Notes: generated by a model from the letters alone, not told the origin. A stretch of DNA of 32,140 nt from Amycolatopsis sp. (GCF_025464955.1 NZ_JAODNM010000151.1:1-32140), one strand, 5' to 3'; counted from the first letter of the stretch, positions 24,409-31,832 are shown. Translations and numbers: made by a program.

Positions 24409-24693
24409 ATGCCTAGCACGCGCGTCACGATAGGTTCACCGGTCGGCCTGCACGCACGGCCGGCCCGGCTGCTCGTCGAGGCCGCCGGGCGACAGGCCGG
24501 CCCGATCAGGATCGGCCGCTCCGAAGACGCGCTCGTCAACGCGACGAGCATTCTGGCCGTGATGTCGCTGGGCGTCAAAGGTGGCGAAGAGGTCGTCCTG
24601 ACCGCCGAGGGCGACGGCGCCGAGACCGCGCTCGAAGAGATCGCCGCGCTGCTTGCGCAGGACCTGGACGCGAGCACCCCGGCCCAGAACTGA
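24409..24693 (+). CDS. ptsH: PTS phosphocarrier protein HPr
   Basis: A 94-residue HPr. The active-site motif GLHARPA places the phosphohistidine at His15; the helix LVNATSILAVMSLGVKGG carries Ser47, equivalent to the regulatory Ser46 of other HPr proteins. It moves phosphate from enzyme I to IIA. The ATG at 24409 follows GGAAGGGGTAGGG. It is the last gene of the PTS operon, followed within about 25 bases by a strong intrinsic terminator. A repeat-rich region upstream may give it an additional promoter. Confidence 0.96.
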   Translation: MPSTRVTIGSPVGLHARPARLLVEAAGRQAGPIRIGRSEDALVNATSILAVMSLGVKGGEEVVLTAEGDGAETALEEIAALLAQDLDASTPAQN

Positions 24694-24716
24694 CCCGTCC
24701 CCCAGCGGGTTGCCGG

Positions 24717-24760
24717 AAAGCGGGCCCTGAGCCATCGAAAGATGGTTCAGGGCCCGCTTT
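24717..24760 (+). terminator. Strong intrinsic terminator of the PTS operon
   Basis: A 20-base stem closed by a GAAA tetraloop (24737-24740): the left arm 24717-24736 begins AAAGCGGGCCC and the right arm 24741-24760 ends GGGCCCGCTTT, with one G-T pair. TTTGTT follows. It begins 24 bases after the HPr stop. Confidence 0.9.
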
Positions 24761-24782
24761 GTTCTGCCAGTCGGAAATGGGT

Positions 24783-24825
24783 ACCCGGCGGATCGCGGGT
24801 CTCGGTGACTCTCGATCCGCCGGGT
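24783..24825. repeat. Second perfect hairpin downstream of the PTS operon
   Basis: ACCCGGCGGATCG (24783-24795) and CGATCCGCCGGGT (24813-24825) are perfect 13-base arms around a 17-base loop. No T-run follows. It may be a backup terminator or insulating structure before the ligase promoter. Confidence 0.55.
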
Positions 24826-24939
24826 TGCTCGAGGTGAGTGCACCGGGCGGACGGATGGTCACGCGCCGGGCTCTTCAGTGTTCCGGACTTCCCGTCCGGA
24901 CCTGTTTTCCCAGTGTAGGCACCGTCTCCGAAAGAAGCT

Positions 24940-24955
24940 CTAGGGCAAATACCAG
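24940..24955. promoter_or_regulatory. Weak PAS-LuxR operator-like site upstream of the ligase
   Basis: CTAGGGCAAATACCAG matches 12 of 16 positions of the operator consensus I recall for PimM-type regulators (CTVGGGAWWTCCCBAG), keeping both outer ends. It lies 191 bases before the ligase ATG. Weaker than the site at 28331; inference. Confidence 0.35.
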
Positions 24956-25146
24956 ACCCGCCATTGGGGTGAAACTTTCCCCTCGCCAGGGCGTTCATAG
25001 TGATTTCCACAGTCCTGATCGTCGTATCGTCGCCGGTAAGAAGCTGGCCCGGGCCCTGGACGGAGTACTGGACAAGTTGGCCGTGGCCCCCGCTCGACAC
25101 CGTGCGAATGCTCATGCCCTCGGACTGGAAATGGCGACGGTGAACC

Positions 25147-26574
25147 ATGTCTTCGAGAATCTTCGCTCCCTCCTTCTCCCGGACCATTGAGGAATTCGAA
25201 CAGGACGCGGTGCGGGTCGCCGGCGTTCTGGGTGAACAGGGGATCCGTCCGGGCGACCGCGTGATGCTGAAGGCAGGCAACTCCGTCGGCTACCTGGCCA
25301 CTCTCTACGCCGTGATGCACCTCGGCGCGTCGGTGGTGCTCGTCGACCAGATGGAGACCGCCGAGCGCGCCGACCGCATCAGCGGTCAGGCCGGGGTGAA
25401 GCTCACGATCGCGGACGCGGAAGCCCCGCTGACGGGCACCGGGCCGTCGGTGTTCGTCGACGAGCTGGTCGACGCCGCCGCCGGCCGCTCCGCGGGTCCA
25501 CTGCTTTCGTTCGACGACTGGGCGCAGCAGCCGGACGGCCTCATCATGTGTACTTCCGGCTCCACCGGACTCCCCAAGGGCATCGTGAAGTGTGGTGGCC
25601 GGTTCCTGAAGAACCTCGAGCGCAACGCCGACCAGATCGGCCACCGCGAGAGCGACGTCCTGATGCCGCTGCTGCCTTTCCCGCACCAGTACGGCCTTTC
25701 GATGGTCCTCATCGCCTGGCTCCGGCGGGCTTCCCTGGTCGTGGCTCCACACCGCCGGATCGACCACGCACTGCAGATGGTCGCCGAGACCGGTGCGACG
25801 GTGATGGACGCGACGCCGTCGACCTACCGCAGCATGCTCAACATCCTGCGCAAGCGGACGGTATTGCAGCCCACTCTCGACTGCGTGCGGATGTTCTGCG
25901 TCGGAGCGGCTCCGCTCGACCAGTCGCTGGTCAAGGAGTACCTGGCGGAATTGGACCGGCCGCTGCTCGACAGCTACGGCACAACGGAACTCGGCAACGT
26001 CTCGTTCGCCACCGTCGACAACCCGAACGCCTGCGGCCGGGTGATGCCGGGCATCAATGTCCGGATCGTCGACGACGAGGGAGCGCACCTGACGACCGAC
26101 GAGATCGGCGAGGTCGAGATCGAATCTCCGGACATGATGACCGGCTACCTCACCGACTCCGGCGTGATGGAGCCCGCGACCCAGGGTTGGTGGCCGACGG
26201 GCGATTTCGGCTACCTCGACGAGCACGAGAACCTCATCGTCATCGGCCGCAAGTTCGCCGTCAGCCGGATGGGTTTCACGCTCTATCCCGAAGTTATCGA
26301 GCACACCGCCACCGCCGCGGGCTGTGCGACGAAGATCGTCGCGTTGCCGGACGAGCGGAAGGGATCACACCTGGTGTTCTTCGTGCAGGACGATCAGGCG
26401 CGCGACTCGAAGTACTGGCGGGACAGGCTTTGTGAGGTCCTCGCGCCCTACGAACAGCCGAACCGCGTCGTTGTCGTCGATTCCTTCCCGCTGAACACCA
26501 ACGGAAAGTCTGACACGCACGAGCTGGAGAAGATGGCGCTCGCTGTGCAGTGCGGAGAGCTCCTGTCCGCCTGA
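25147..26574 (+). CDS. Adenylate-forming ligase (AMP-dependent synthetase, ANL superfamily)
   Basis: A 475-residue class I adenylate-forming enzyme expected to activate a carboxylic acid as acyl-AMP and pass it to CoA, a carrier or an amine. Visible core motifs are MCTSGSTGLPKG (about 134-145), DSYGTTELG (275-283), GWWPTGDFG (347-355), IVIGRKFAVSRMG (365-376, the hinge region), and NTNGKSD with the catalytic Lys454. It is shorter than typical 500-550-residue members, mainly at the N-terminus. No carrier-protein or condensation domain is fused or adjacent. The ATG at 25147 has only a weak Shine-Dalgarno. It converges with the amine oxidase (43 bases between stops). Substrate unknown; an aryl or amino-acid-derived acid is a guess from the neighbour. 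Confidence 0.88.
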   Translation: MSSRIFAPSFSRTIEEFEQDAVRVAGVLGEQGIRPGDRVMLKAGNSVGYLATLYAVMHLGASVVLVDQMETAERADRISGQAGVKLTIADAEAPLTGTGPSVFVDELVDAAAGRSAGPLLSFDDWAQQPDGLIMCTSGSTGLPKGIVKCGGRFLKNLERNADQIGHRESDVLMPLLPFPHQYGLSMVLIAWLRRASLVVAPHRRIDHALQMVAETGATVMDATPSTYRSMLNILRKRTVLQPTLDCVRMFCVGAAPLDQSLVKEYLAELDRPLLDSYGTTELGNVSFATVDNPNACGRVMPGINVRIVDDEGAHLTTDEIGEVEIESPDMMTGYLTDSGVMEPATQGWWPTGDFGYLDEHENLIVIGRKFAVSRMGFTLYPEVIEHTATAAGCATKIVALPDERKGSHLVFFVQDDQARDSKYWRDRLCEVLAPYEQPNRVVVVDSFPLNTNGKSDTHELEKMALAVQCGELLSA

Positions 26575-26585
26575 GTTGAGGCGTG

Positions 26586-26618
26586 CAGGCCGCCTTCGCG
26601 GCGAATTGTCAGACGGCC
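26586..26618. terminator. Possible weak bidirectional terminator between convergent genes
   Basis: AGGCCG (26586-26591) and CGGCCT (26613-26618) enclose a small inner stem around TTCG. It sits between the ligase and amine oxidase stops and touches the latter. There is no T-run, so confidence is low. Confidence 0.3.
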
Positions 26619-28267
26619 TATTCCGGGAGCTCCACCGGGGCGATGCTCGAAAACACGTCACCAGGGCCGGGATTGCCCGGGTGGGTGCGGCCGCCGAGAT
26701 GATTCAGCACCCCCCAGACCGCGTTCAACCCGGTCATCACCGCGCCCTCGGCGAAGCCGGGGGTCCACGAGATGTCGTCGCCGGAAAGGAAGAAGCCCCG
26801 CCGCTCGGGGGCGAAGTCGTCCTGCCGGAAGTGGGTGAACAGCCGGCGCTGGTAGCGGTAGTGACCGGGCAGGCTGGTCCGGAACGCGCCGCCGAAATGT
26901 GGTTCGTTCTCCCAGCTGATCGCCACCGGCGGCCCGACGAGGTGGCTGCGGATGTCGACCCCGGGGTAGATCGACCGCAGTTTCTCCAGCACGGTGTCCA
27001 CCCGCTCGTCCGGGGTCAACGTACTGAGCCGTCGTGAATCGTTGTTCAGCGTGTACGACAGGCAGACGACCCCGGGCTTGTGCATGCCGTCGTCGAACAG
27101 ATACACGCTGCGCGGCAGCTGGTCGGTGATGGTCATCCCCATCGTCTCGTGCCCGGTCTCGGTGTCGACGTCGAGCCAGAACGGCCGGTCGGTGAGCACG
27201 AACAGTTTGGACGCGCCCAGGTAGTGCGCCCGCTCGACCGCCGCCCAGTGCGCGGGGGACAGCAGCGCGCGGTCGCTGTCGATGGTAGTGAGCAGGGTCG
27301 GCAAGTGCGGGGTGAACACGACCGCCGGGTAGGTGCGGGTTTGACCGGTCACATCGGTGATGTCGAAGAGTTCGCCGGCTCTGGCGATGGAAGCGACCGT
27401 GGACAGGGGGGTACCTTCGTGCAGAGAAGCCACGGAGGTGCCCGAAGGCCAGTGAGCCATCCGGGCGGGCACGCGGTTCCAGAGTCCGCGCGGGATCTGC
27501 TGTGCGCCACCGACGACGCTGAACTGGTTTTCGCCGGCGGCGACGCAGACGATCCGCAACGTTTCCAGCGCCGAACTCGGGAAGTCGGTATCCCAGCTGC
27601 CGACGCCGAAACCGACCTGGCCGAAGATCTCCCGCAGCCGGAACGAGTTGAAGCCCGCTGTCCCGGCGAGGAAGCCGTAGAGCGACTCGTCGTCGAAGTC
27701 CTTGACTATCTTGCTCCACACCGCCCGCAGCACCGGGACGTCCCGTGCGCGAATGGCGGCTTGTATGGCCTGGAGTTCGGCGCGTTCGTTGAGTGCCTTC
27801 ATCCACGCCTCGGCGACGTGCTGGTATTCCTCGGGGAGGTCGTTGTCGGTCGTCGCCCAGTGGGTGGCGCCTTCGAAATTGACCACCGTGCTCGACGAGG
27901 CCGGGGTGAGCGGGTTCGGGAACGGTTTGGTAGCCAGCCCCAGCGCGTCGATGTAGTGGAACAGCGTGCTCGCCGCGGCTGGGAAGCGCATTGCCCCCAT
28001 TTCGGCCACGTACCCGGGATCGGCGGCGAAGGGGATCGAGCGCATCCGGCCGCCGATCTGGTCGCCCTCATAGAGCACCGGCCGCAACCCGAGCTTCATC
28101 AGTTCGTAGGCCACGGTCATGCCGGACACGCCGCCGCCGATGACCGCGACCTCGGTGCCGAGCCGGCCTTCGGGCAGGGCGCCGAGTCCGCCGGGATGCC
28201 GGAGCCAGTCATCGTAGGCGAACGGGAAGTCCGGTACGAACATCGTCATCGGGGGAGAATCAGTCAT
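26618..28267 (-). CDS. Flavin-dependent amine oxidase (tryptophan 2-monooxygenase / L-amino-acid oxidase type)
   Basis: A 549-residue FAD enzyme. The N-terminal dinucleotide fold has VAVIGGGVSGMTVAYEL (GGGVSG at 44-49), then IGGRMRS (71-77) and AEMGAMRFP (88-96), whose Arg binds the substrate carboxylate in this family. The C-terminal FAD motif is FFLSGDDISWTPGFAEGAVMTGL. Length and the FPFAYDDWLRHPGGLG start resemble bacterial tryptophan/phenylalanine 2-monooxygenases, which turn an aromatic amino acid into the arylacetamide or the keto acid. The ATG at 28267 has GAGAGG upstream; one at 28249 is possible. It has no signal peptide, so it should be cytoplasmic. A good PAS-LuxR operator-like site lies 63 bases upstream. 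Substrate and oxidase-versus-monooxygenase outcome cannot be read. Confidence 0.88.
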   Translation of the reverse strand: MTDSPPMTMFVPDFPFAYDDWLRHPGGLGALPEGRLGTEVAVIGGGVSGMTVAYELMKLGLRPVLYEGDQIGGRMRSIPFAADPGYVAEMGAMRFPAAASTLFHYIDALGLATKPFPNPLTPASSSTVVNFEGATHWATTDNDLPEEYQHVAEAWMKALNERAELQAIQAAIRARDVPVLRAVWSKIVKDFDDESLYGFLAGTAGFNSFRLREIFGQVGFGVGSWDTDFPSSALETLRIVCVAAGENQFSVVGGAQQIPRGLWNRVPARMAHWPSGTSVASLHEGTPLSTVASIARAGELFDITDVTGQTRTYPAVVFTPHLPTLLTTIDSDRALLSPAHWAAVERAHYLGASKLFVLTDRPFWLDVDTETGHETMGMTITDQLPRSVYLFDDGMHKPGVVCLSYTLNNDSRRLSTLTPDERVDTVLEKLRSIYPGVDIRSHLVGPPVAISWENEPHFGGAFRTSLPGHYRYQRRLFTHFRQDDFAPERRGFFLSGDDISWTPGFAEGAVMTGLNAVWGVLNHLGGRTHPGNPGPGDVFSSIAPVELPE

Positions 28268-28282
28268 CGAGCGACCTCTCGG

Positions 28283-28304
28283 CGCCAGCTGTCTCGGGCT
28301 GGCG
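28283..28304. repeat. Small dyad in the amine oxidase leader
   Basis: CGCCAGC (28283-28289) and GCTGGCG (28298-28304) pair perfectly around an 8-base loop, 15 bases before the start codon. A 5'-leader hairpin is possible. Confidence 0.4.
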
Positions 28305-28330
28305 TACCCCGAAAACGTATTCGGAGCGGA

Positions 28331-28346
28331 CTAGGGAATTGTCCAG
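28331..28346 (-). promoter_or_regulatory. PAS-LuxR (PimM-type) operator-like site upstream of the amine oxidase
   Basis: CTAGGGAATTGTCCAG matches 14 of 16 positions of the consensus CTVGGGAWWTCCCBAG recalled for PimM-type activators, and its reverse strand matches equally well. On the minus strand it contains TGGACA, a fair -35, which fits the known overlap of such operators with the -35. The regulator would be the PAS-LuxR product at 16183-16875. Match seen; binding inferred. Confidence 0.55.
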
Positions 28347-28417
28347 AGGTCGGCGTGCGATACCGGCTTCCGCCGGTCGTTTTCTGGTCGGTTCCGGGAA
28401 GTTCTGTGCTCCTAACC

Positions 28418-28464
28418 GATTCGTCCGGTTCCGCCGCAACGGAAGCGACGGAACCGGACGAATC
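28418..28464 (-). terminator. Hairpin terminator after the alpha-galactosidase gene
   Basis: GATTCGTCCGGTTCCG (28418-28433) and CGGAACCGGACGAATC (28449-28464) are perfect 16-base arms with a 15-base loop. The hairpin begins 12 bases past the GH27 stop on the minus strand. No T-run follows, as is common for actinomycete terminators. Confidence 0.65.
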
Positions 28465-28476
28465 CAAACCGGACTC

Positions 28477-30729
28477 TTAGCCGACGGTGAAGTGGTCGAA
28501 GTCGACCTCACCGGTAGTGCCGGTGCTGTGCGAGGTCATCGCGATCCCGACATCCTGGGTGGCCGCCGCCGTCGGCACCGACGCCGTGCCCACCACCGTC
28601 CAGTTCACCCCGTCGACCGAGTAGTACCCCGTGTAGGTGGTTCCGGACCGGACCAGCTTCAGCCAGCTCGGATAGCCCGCTGTCTGGGTACCGCCGGACT
28701 GCGACTCGAACTGGCCGTCGCCGTTGGCATCCCAGTCCAGGATGTAGCCGTTCTGCGGAGTCTCCGCGAGCAGCACATACCCCGGCGACGTGGCCGAGCC
28801 GGTGACATCGTTGCGCACGATGATGCCGGCCTTCGCCCACGGCGCGGTGTTCTGCTGCGAGGCCACCTCGACCGTCGCCACCGTGCCGTCGTGTTCGGCC
28901 TTGGGCAGGTAGATGCTGCTGTAGTCGTTGGTGCTGCCCCAGATGTCCGCGCCCTGGCCCGCGATGCCCAGCTTCGTGCCGGACTGGGCGTAGCTGCCGA
29001 TGACCGAACTGTAGGTCGAGTACGGCTCCTGCAGCTGGCTGTGTGTGCCGAGCGGATAGCTGCCAGTCCAGCGGGTGACTCCGCCGCCCAGCCCGGTGTA
29101 GCTTTCGTTCGCGGTGAACGTGCCCGTCGAGAACAGCGTGGCCGGCGGGGAATTGACCGTGAACGTCGCCTGGACCGTCTGTCCACCGTGGACTATGCCG
29201 AACCGGGTCGGTGAGGTCGCGACCGCCGAATATCCCGCGGGCGCTTGGAGGCTCAGCTTGACATCCCTGATCGGAGCGGAGCCGTAGTCGGTGAAGGTTT
29301 CCGTTGCGGTGAAGGGCTTGTTCGCCACCGCGCCAGCTTCGAACCCGGCCAACCCGAACGAAGTCGCGGGCGGCGCGAACACCGGCAAGCGATGCGGGGT
29401 GACCCGGTACAGCAGCACGCCGTGGGGTGGCACCGTGGCGCCGATTCCACCCTGGGATTCCACGGACTTGTGCGTCCACAGATCTTCCAGCTGGTAGTCG
29501 CGGCCGGCGGGCAGGCCGAGTGCACTGGCCGTCGTCGACACGGCAGCCGGCGCGTCACCGGTGTTGAACAGGCCGACCACGGCGTCGCCGTTGCGCTCGG
29601 TCTTCGCGAACACCTGTGCGGTGCCGGTTTTGGACAACCGTTTGGCATTGATGGCGTCCTGGTCGACGTTGAGCACGTCGGTGTTCTTCAGCAGGCCGAG
29701 ATCGGTCGGGTCCAGGTGGGTGAGATCGGTGCCGAGGAACAGCGGGGACGCGGCGAGCGCCCACAGGCTGAACTGGGTCTTGCGCTCGTCGAGGGTCAGC
29801 CCGTCGTTCGCCCCGTTGCCGACTTCGAGCGAGTCGTAGTCGTTGAAGCCGCCGTGGCCGCCGTAGGGTTGCCACGCGGCGACCTGGTCGAACCGGCCGG
29901 CCACGCTGCCGTAGTTGGTGAGCGGGAAGCTCGCGTTGTTCGCGCCGCAGTAGCACTCGACGTCGCCTCCGGTGCGCCAGCCGTTGGAGTACTGCTCCCA
30001 GGTCGCGGCGTCGGCGATGTTGAGGCTGTTGGACAGCTCGAGGTGGATCGGCCGCCCGGTCCCGTGCAGCGCGTTCGACCAGGCCTTCACGTCGCCGATG
30101 TCCGAGGAGCCGACGCCGTCGATCTTGAGGTAGTCGACACCCCAGGAAGCGAACTGCTTGGCCCAGGAGTCGACGAACGCCTGCGCGCCCGGTTTGCTGT
30201 AGTCGATGCCGACCATGCCACCGCAGTTGTAGTTGGCCTCGCTGACGTTGGGTAGGGCGATGTCCTTGGCGTGGTAGCTGGTGCCCTCGATCGGCGTGTT
30301 CTGCGCGACCGCCTGCGCGGAGATGCCGGGGGTGACGTAGGTGCCGAACTTCAGGCCGTCGGAGTGGATGTGATCGGCGACCGCCTGGATCCCGGTCTTC
30401 GAGCCGCTGCTGGGGAACTTCGCGGCGTCGATGACCCACCGGCCGTACGCGTCCACGTTCGGCCCTTGGCTGCCGGGGCACTGGTACCAGAAGTCGTCAA
30501 GGTTGACGTACTGGTAGCCGATCTTTTTCAGCCCGCTGGACACCATCGCGTCGGCCTGCGCCTCGATGACCGCCGCGGTCGGGTCCTTGCGGACAAAACT
30601 CCAGCTGCTCCAGCCCAACACCGGCTTCGCGCCAAGCCCGGTGTCCTCGGCCTGCGCCGTTGTCGCACTCGACACCAGTGCCAGCCCCAACGTCAGGACG
30701 GCGACCAGCCCACTGATTCTTCGCTTCAC
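28477..30729 (-). CDS. Secreted GH27 alpha-galactosidase with two accessory beta domains
   Basis: A 750-residue secreted glycosidase. Residues 1-27 form a signal peptide (KRR, then VAVLTLGLALVSS, cleavage after AQA). The GH27 barrel starts at PVLGWSSWS. Asp78-Asp79 in YVNLDDFW are the galactose-binding pair, Asp204 in YLKIDGVG is the predicted nucleophile and Asp256 in WRTGGDVE the acid/base. The two Asp at 78-79 argue for alpha-galactosidase rather than GH27 beta-L-arabinopyranosidase. After the C-terminal beta domain (to about 470) come a NEW3-like domain (GLAGFEAGAVANKPFTATET…) and a final beta-sandwich resembling DUF1349 or glucanase-like modules (WAKAGIIVRND). GTG at 30729 has an ideal AAGGAGG (minus strand of 30734-30740). 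It should release galactose from plant galactosides outside the cell. Confidence 0.92.
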   Translation of the reverse strand: MKRRISGLVAVLTLGLALVSSATTAQAEDTGLGAKPVLGWSSWSFVRKDPTAAVIEAQADAMVSSGLKKIGYQYVNLDDFWYQCPGSQGPNVDAYGRWVIDAAKFPSSGSKTGIQAVADHIHSDGLKFGTYVTPGISAQAVAQNTPIEGTSYHAKDIALPNVSEANYNCGGMVGIDYSKPGAQAFVDSWAKQFASWGVDYLKIDGVGSSDIGDVKAWSNALHGTGRPIHLELSNSLNIADAATWEQYSNGWRTGGDVECYCGANNASFPLTNYGSVAGRFDQVAAWQPYGGHGGFNDYDSLEVGNGANDGLTLDERKTQFSLWALAASPLFLGTDLTHLDPTDLGLLKNTDVLNVDQDAINAKRLSKTGTAQVFAKTERNGDAVVGLFNTGDAPAAVSTTASALGLPAGRDYQLEDLWTHKSVESQGGIGATVPPHGVLLYRVTPHRLPVFAPPATSFGLAGFEAGAVANKPFTATETFTDYGSAPIRDVKLSLQAPAGYSAVATSPTRFGIVHGGQTVQATFTVNSPPATLFSTGTFTANESYTGLGGGVTRWTGSYPLGTHSQLQEPYSTYSSVIGSYAQSGTKLGIAGQGADIWGSTNDYSSIYLPKAEHDGTVATVEVASQQNTAPWAKAGIIVRNDVTGSATSPGYVLLAETPQNGYILDWDANGDGQFESQSGGTQTAGYPSWLKLVRSGTTYTGYYSVDGVNWTVVGTASVPTAAATQDVGIAMTSHSTGTTGEVDFDHFTVG

Positions 30730-31096
30730 GTGTCCTCCTTGACACCTGTGAATCGAGCGGGAATCGCCAGCGTGTCCGCGCCAACGCTGGCGATTGCAAC
30801 AACATCGACCACTGGTCCACACTTCTCAACAGAACACAACAATAAAGATCACACCGCCACCTCACGCGTCAAGAGGCGCACGCTGATCCGGCCTGATGTG
30901 CCACTGGCCGGTACATCTTGGCCGGGCCGGGGGAGTGTGGGGTTCGGGCGCGTCGCGGCAGTCGGTCGGCCCAGACTCACGCGCAGTGTATAATGACCTA
31001 TACGGCCTGGCGGGGGTGGGACCATCGGCGGCGTCGGTCGTCCGGCCAACGGCCCGGAATCAAACTCGCAAGGATCGACCACCACACTGTCCGCTC
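30730..31096. other. Intergenic region upstream of the alpha-galactosidase gene
   Basis: Contains the GH27 ribosome-binding site, a 12-bp inverted repeat (30762-30795, listed separately) and an AT-rich stretch 30800-30855 that probably holds the promoter. GAACACA (30832-30838) and ATCAC (30848-30852) recall the two ends of the fruK upstream motif. A TATAAT occurs at 30989-30994 inside the dyad GTATA-N6-TATAC, without a convincing -35. Confidence 0.4.
30762..30795. promoter_or_regulatory. 12-bp perfect inverted repeat upstream of GH27, operator or leader hairpin
   Basis: AATCGCCAGCGT (30762-30773) and ACGCTGGCGATT (30784-30795) pair perfectly around a 10-base spacer, 32 bases before the start codon. 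It is either a repressor operator overlapping the start of transcription or a stable mRNA leader hairpin. Confidence 0.55.
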
Positions 31097-31475
31097 ATGG
31101 TGCGATTCGAAGATGTCAACGCAACGTTGTGGAGTGCTGGAGCGGATCCCGCCCAGCCGGCCGTGACCGACGAGATGGTCGGCGAAGCGGAGCGAGCACT
31201 CGGTGTTCGGGCAGTTGATGGGTGTCGGTCGTCCTGGGCGCGGGTTGTCGCTTCTGGACAGCCCGTACCTGGTCGAAGAGTGGGGCCTGCCGTCGCCGGT
31301 TGTTTTGCTTTCGGGCGACGGGCACTGCTGGATTGGACTCGACTACCGCGCGTGCGGCAGCAGGGAAGAGCCGTCGGTCACCTGGTTCGACGCCGACGCT
31401 GAGACCGAGCTGCCGTTGGCCCCGGACTTCCGATCGTTCATCGAAGGCCTCATGCCCGCACTTGAAGCGGTGTGA
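31097..31475 (+). pseudogene. Disrupted SMI1/KNR4-family protein
   Basis: Two pieces of one family lie in different frames. From the ATG at 31097, MVRFEDVNATLWSAGADP through VTDEMVGEAERALGV looks like the N-terminus of an actinomycete SMI1/KNR4 protein. About 35 codons on, homology jumps by one frame to FGQLMGVGRPGRGLSLLDSP, then YLVEEWGLPSPVVLLSGDGH and SVTWFDADAE, ending at the TGA at 31473-31475. A stretch of perhaps 40 residues expected between the pieces is missing at about 31200-31206, so an internal deletion with frameshift is the simplest reading. A short in-frame restart at 31203 could still give a 90-residue fragment. Family members are often immunity proteins; nothing here shows that role. 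Confidence 0.7.
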
Positions 31476-31713
31476 CGGTTGCTGGCTCGTGCGGCAGATT
31501 CCGGTTTACTGCAGCAAGGGCCCAGGCGAGACTGGGGTGCGGTGCGGATCGGAGGGCCGGTTCCGTTGTGTTGGTGGCTGCGTTTCGTGAGTGGCTGAAA
31601 GGAACTTTCCTTGCAGTGAACGCATGGATAACGCCGTTCGCATATCGCCAATCACGTTAAGCAACCAGCCTTGCGGGCTTGGTGCATCTGTGAGTGACAC
31701 CTGCGATATGCAG

Positions 31714-31772
31714 TTGGACGTGAAGGCCACCTTCACGACGTAATTTGCCGTGAAGGTGGCCTTCACGTCCAA
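31714..31772. repeat. Perfect 24-bp inverted repeat made of self-complementary arms
   Basis: Arms 31714-31737 (starting TTGGACGTGAAGG) and 31749-31772 (ending CCTTCACGTCCAA) are exact reverse complements around an 11-base loop. Each arm is itself a hairpin: CGTGAAGG-CCA-CCTTCACG on the left and its complement on the right. A related fragment, AGTGGCCTTGAGG, is seen near 463. Probably a dispersed palindromic element or a bidirectional terminator. Confidence 0.8.
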
Positions 31773-31816
31773 TCCATGATCACGTGCAGCGATAAAGCGG
31801 ATCAGTCGTTCGTGTA

Positions 31817-31832
31817 TCGAAGAGGCGTTCGA
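31817..31832. promoter_or_regulatory. Putative LexA/SOS box
   Basis: TCGAAGAGGCGTTCGA matches the actinobacterial LexA box TCGAAC-N4-GTTCGA at 11 of 12 fixed positions. It lies just upstream of TAGGAT (31840-31845), a possible -10 six bases before the GTG at 31852, so LexA could block the promoter and the message could be leaderless. Confidence 0.5.

Larger units (their letters stand above)
24694..25146. other. Intergenic region between HPr and the ligase gene
   Basis: No gene is supported in this gap. It contains the PTS terminator, a second perfect hairpin (24783-24825), and a sequence resembling the PAS-LuxR operator at 24940-24955, each listed separately. The part after 24940 is less GC-rich and probably contains the ligase promoter, but I could not assign clear hexamers. 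Confidence 0.5.

Noticed and set aside
30989..30994. TATAAT as a promoter for the SMI1/KNR4 remnant
   Set aside because: A good -10, but no acceptable -35 at the right distance and the downstream gene is broken.
31714..31772. CRISPR or insertion sequence end
   Set aside because: Only one inverted pair, no spacer array and no transposase gene nearby; better described as a palindromic repeat.
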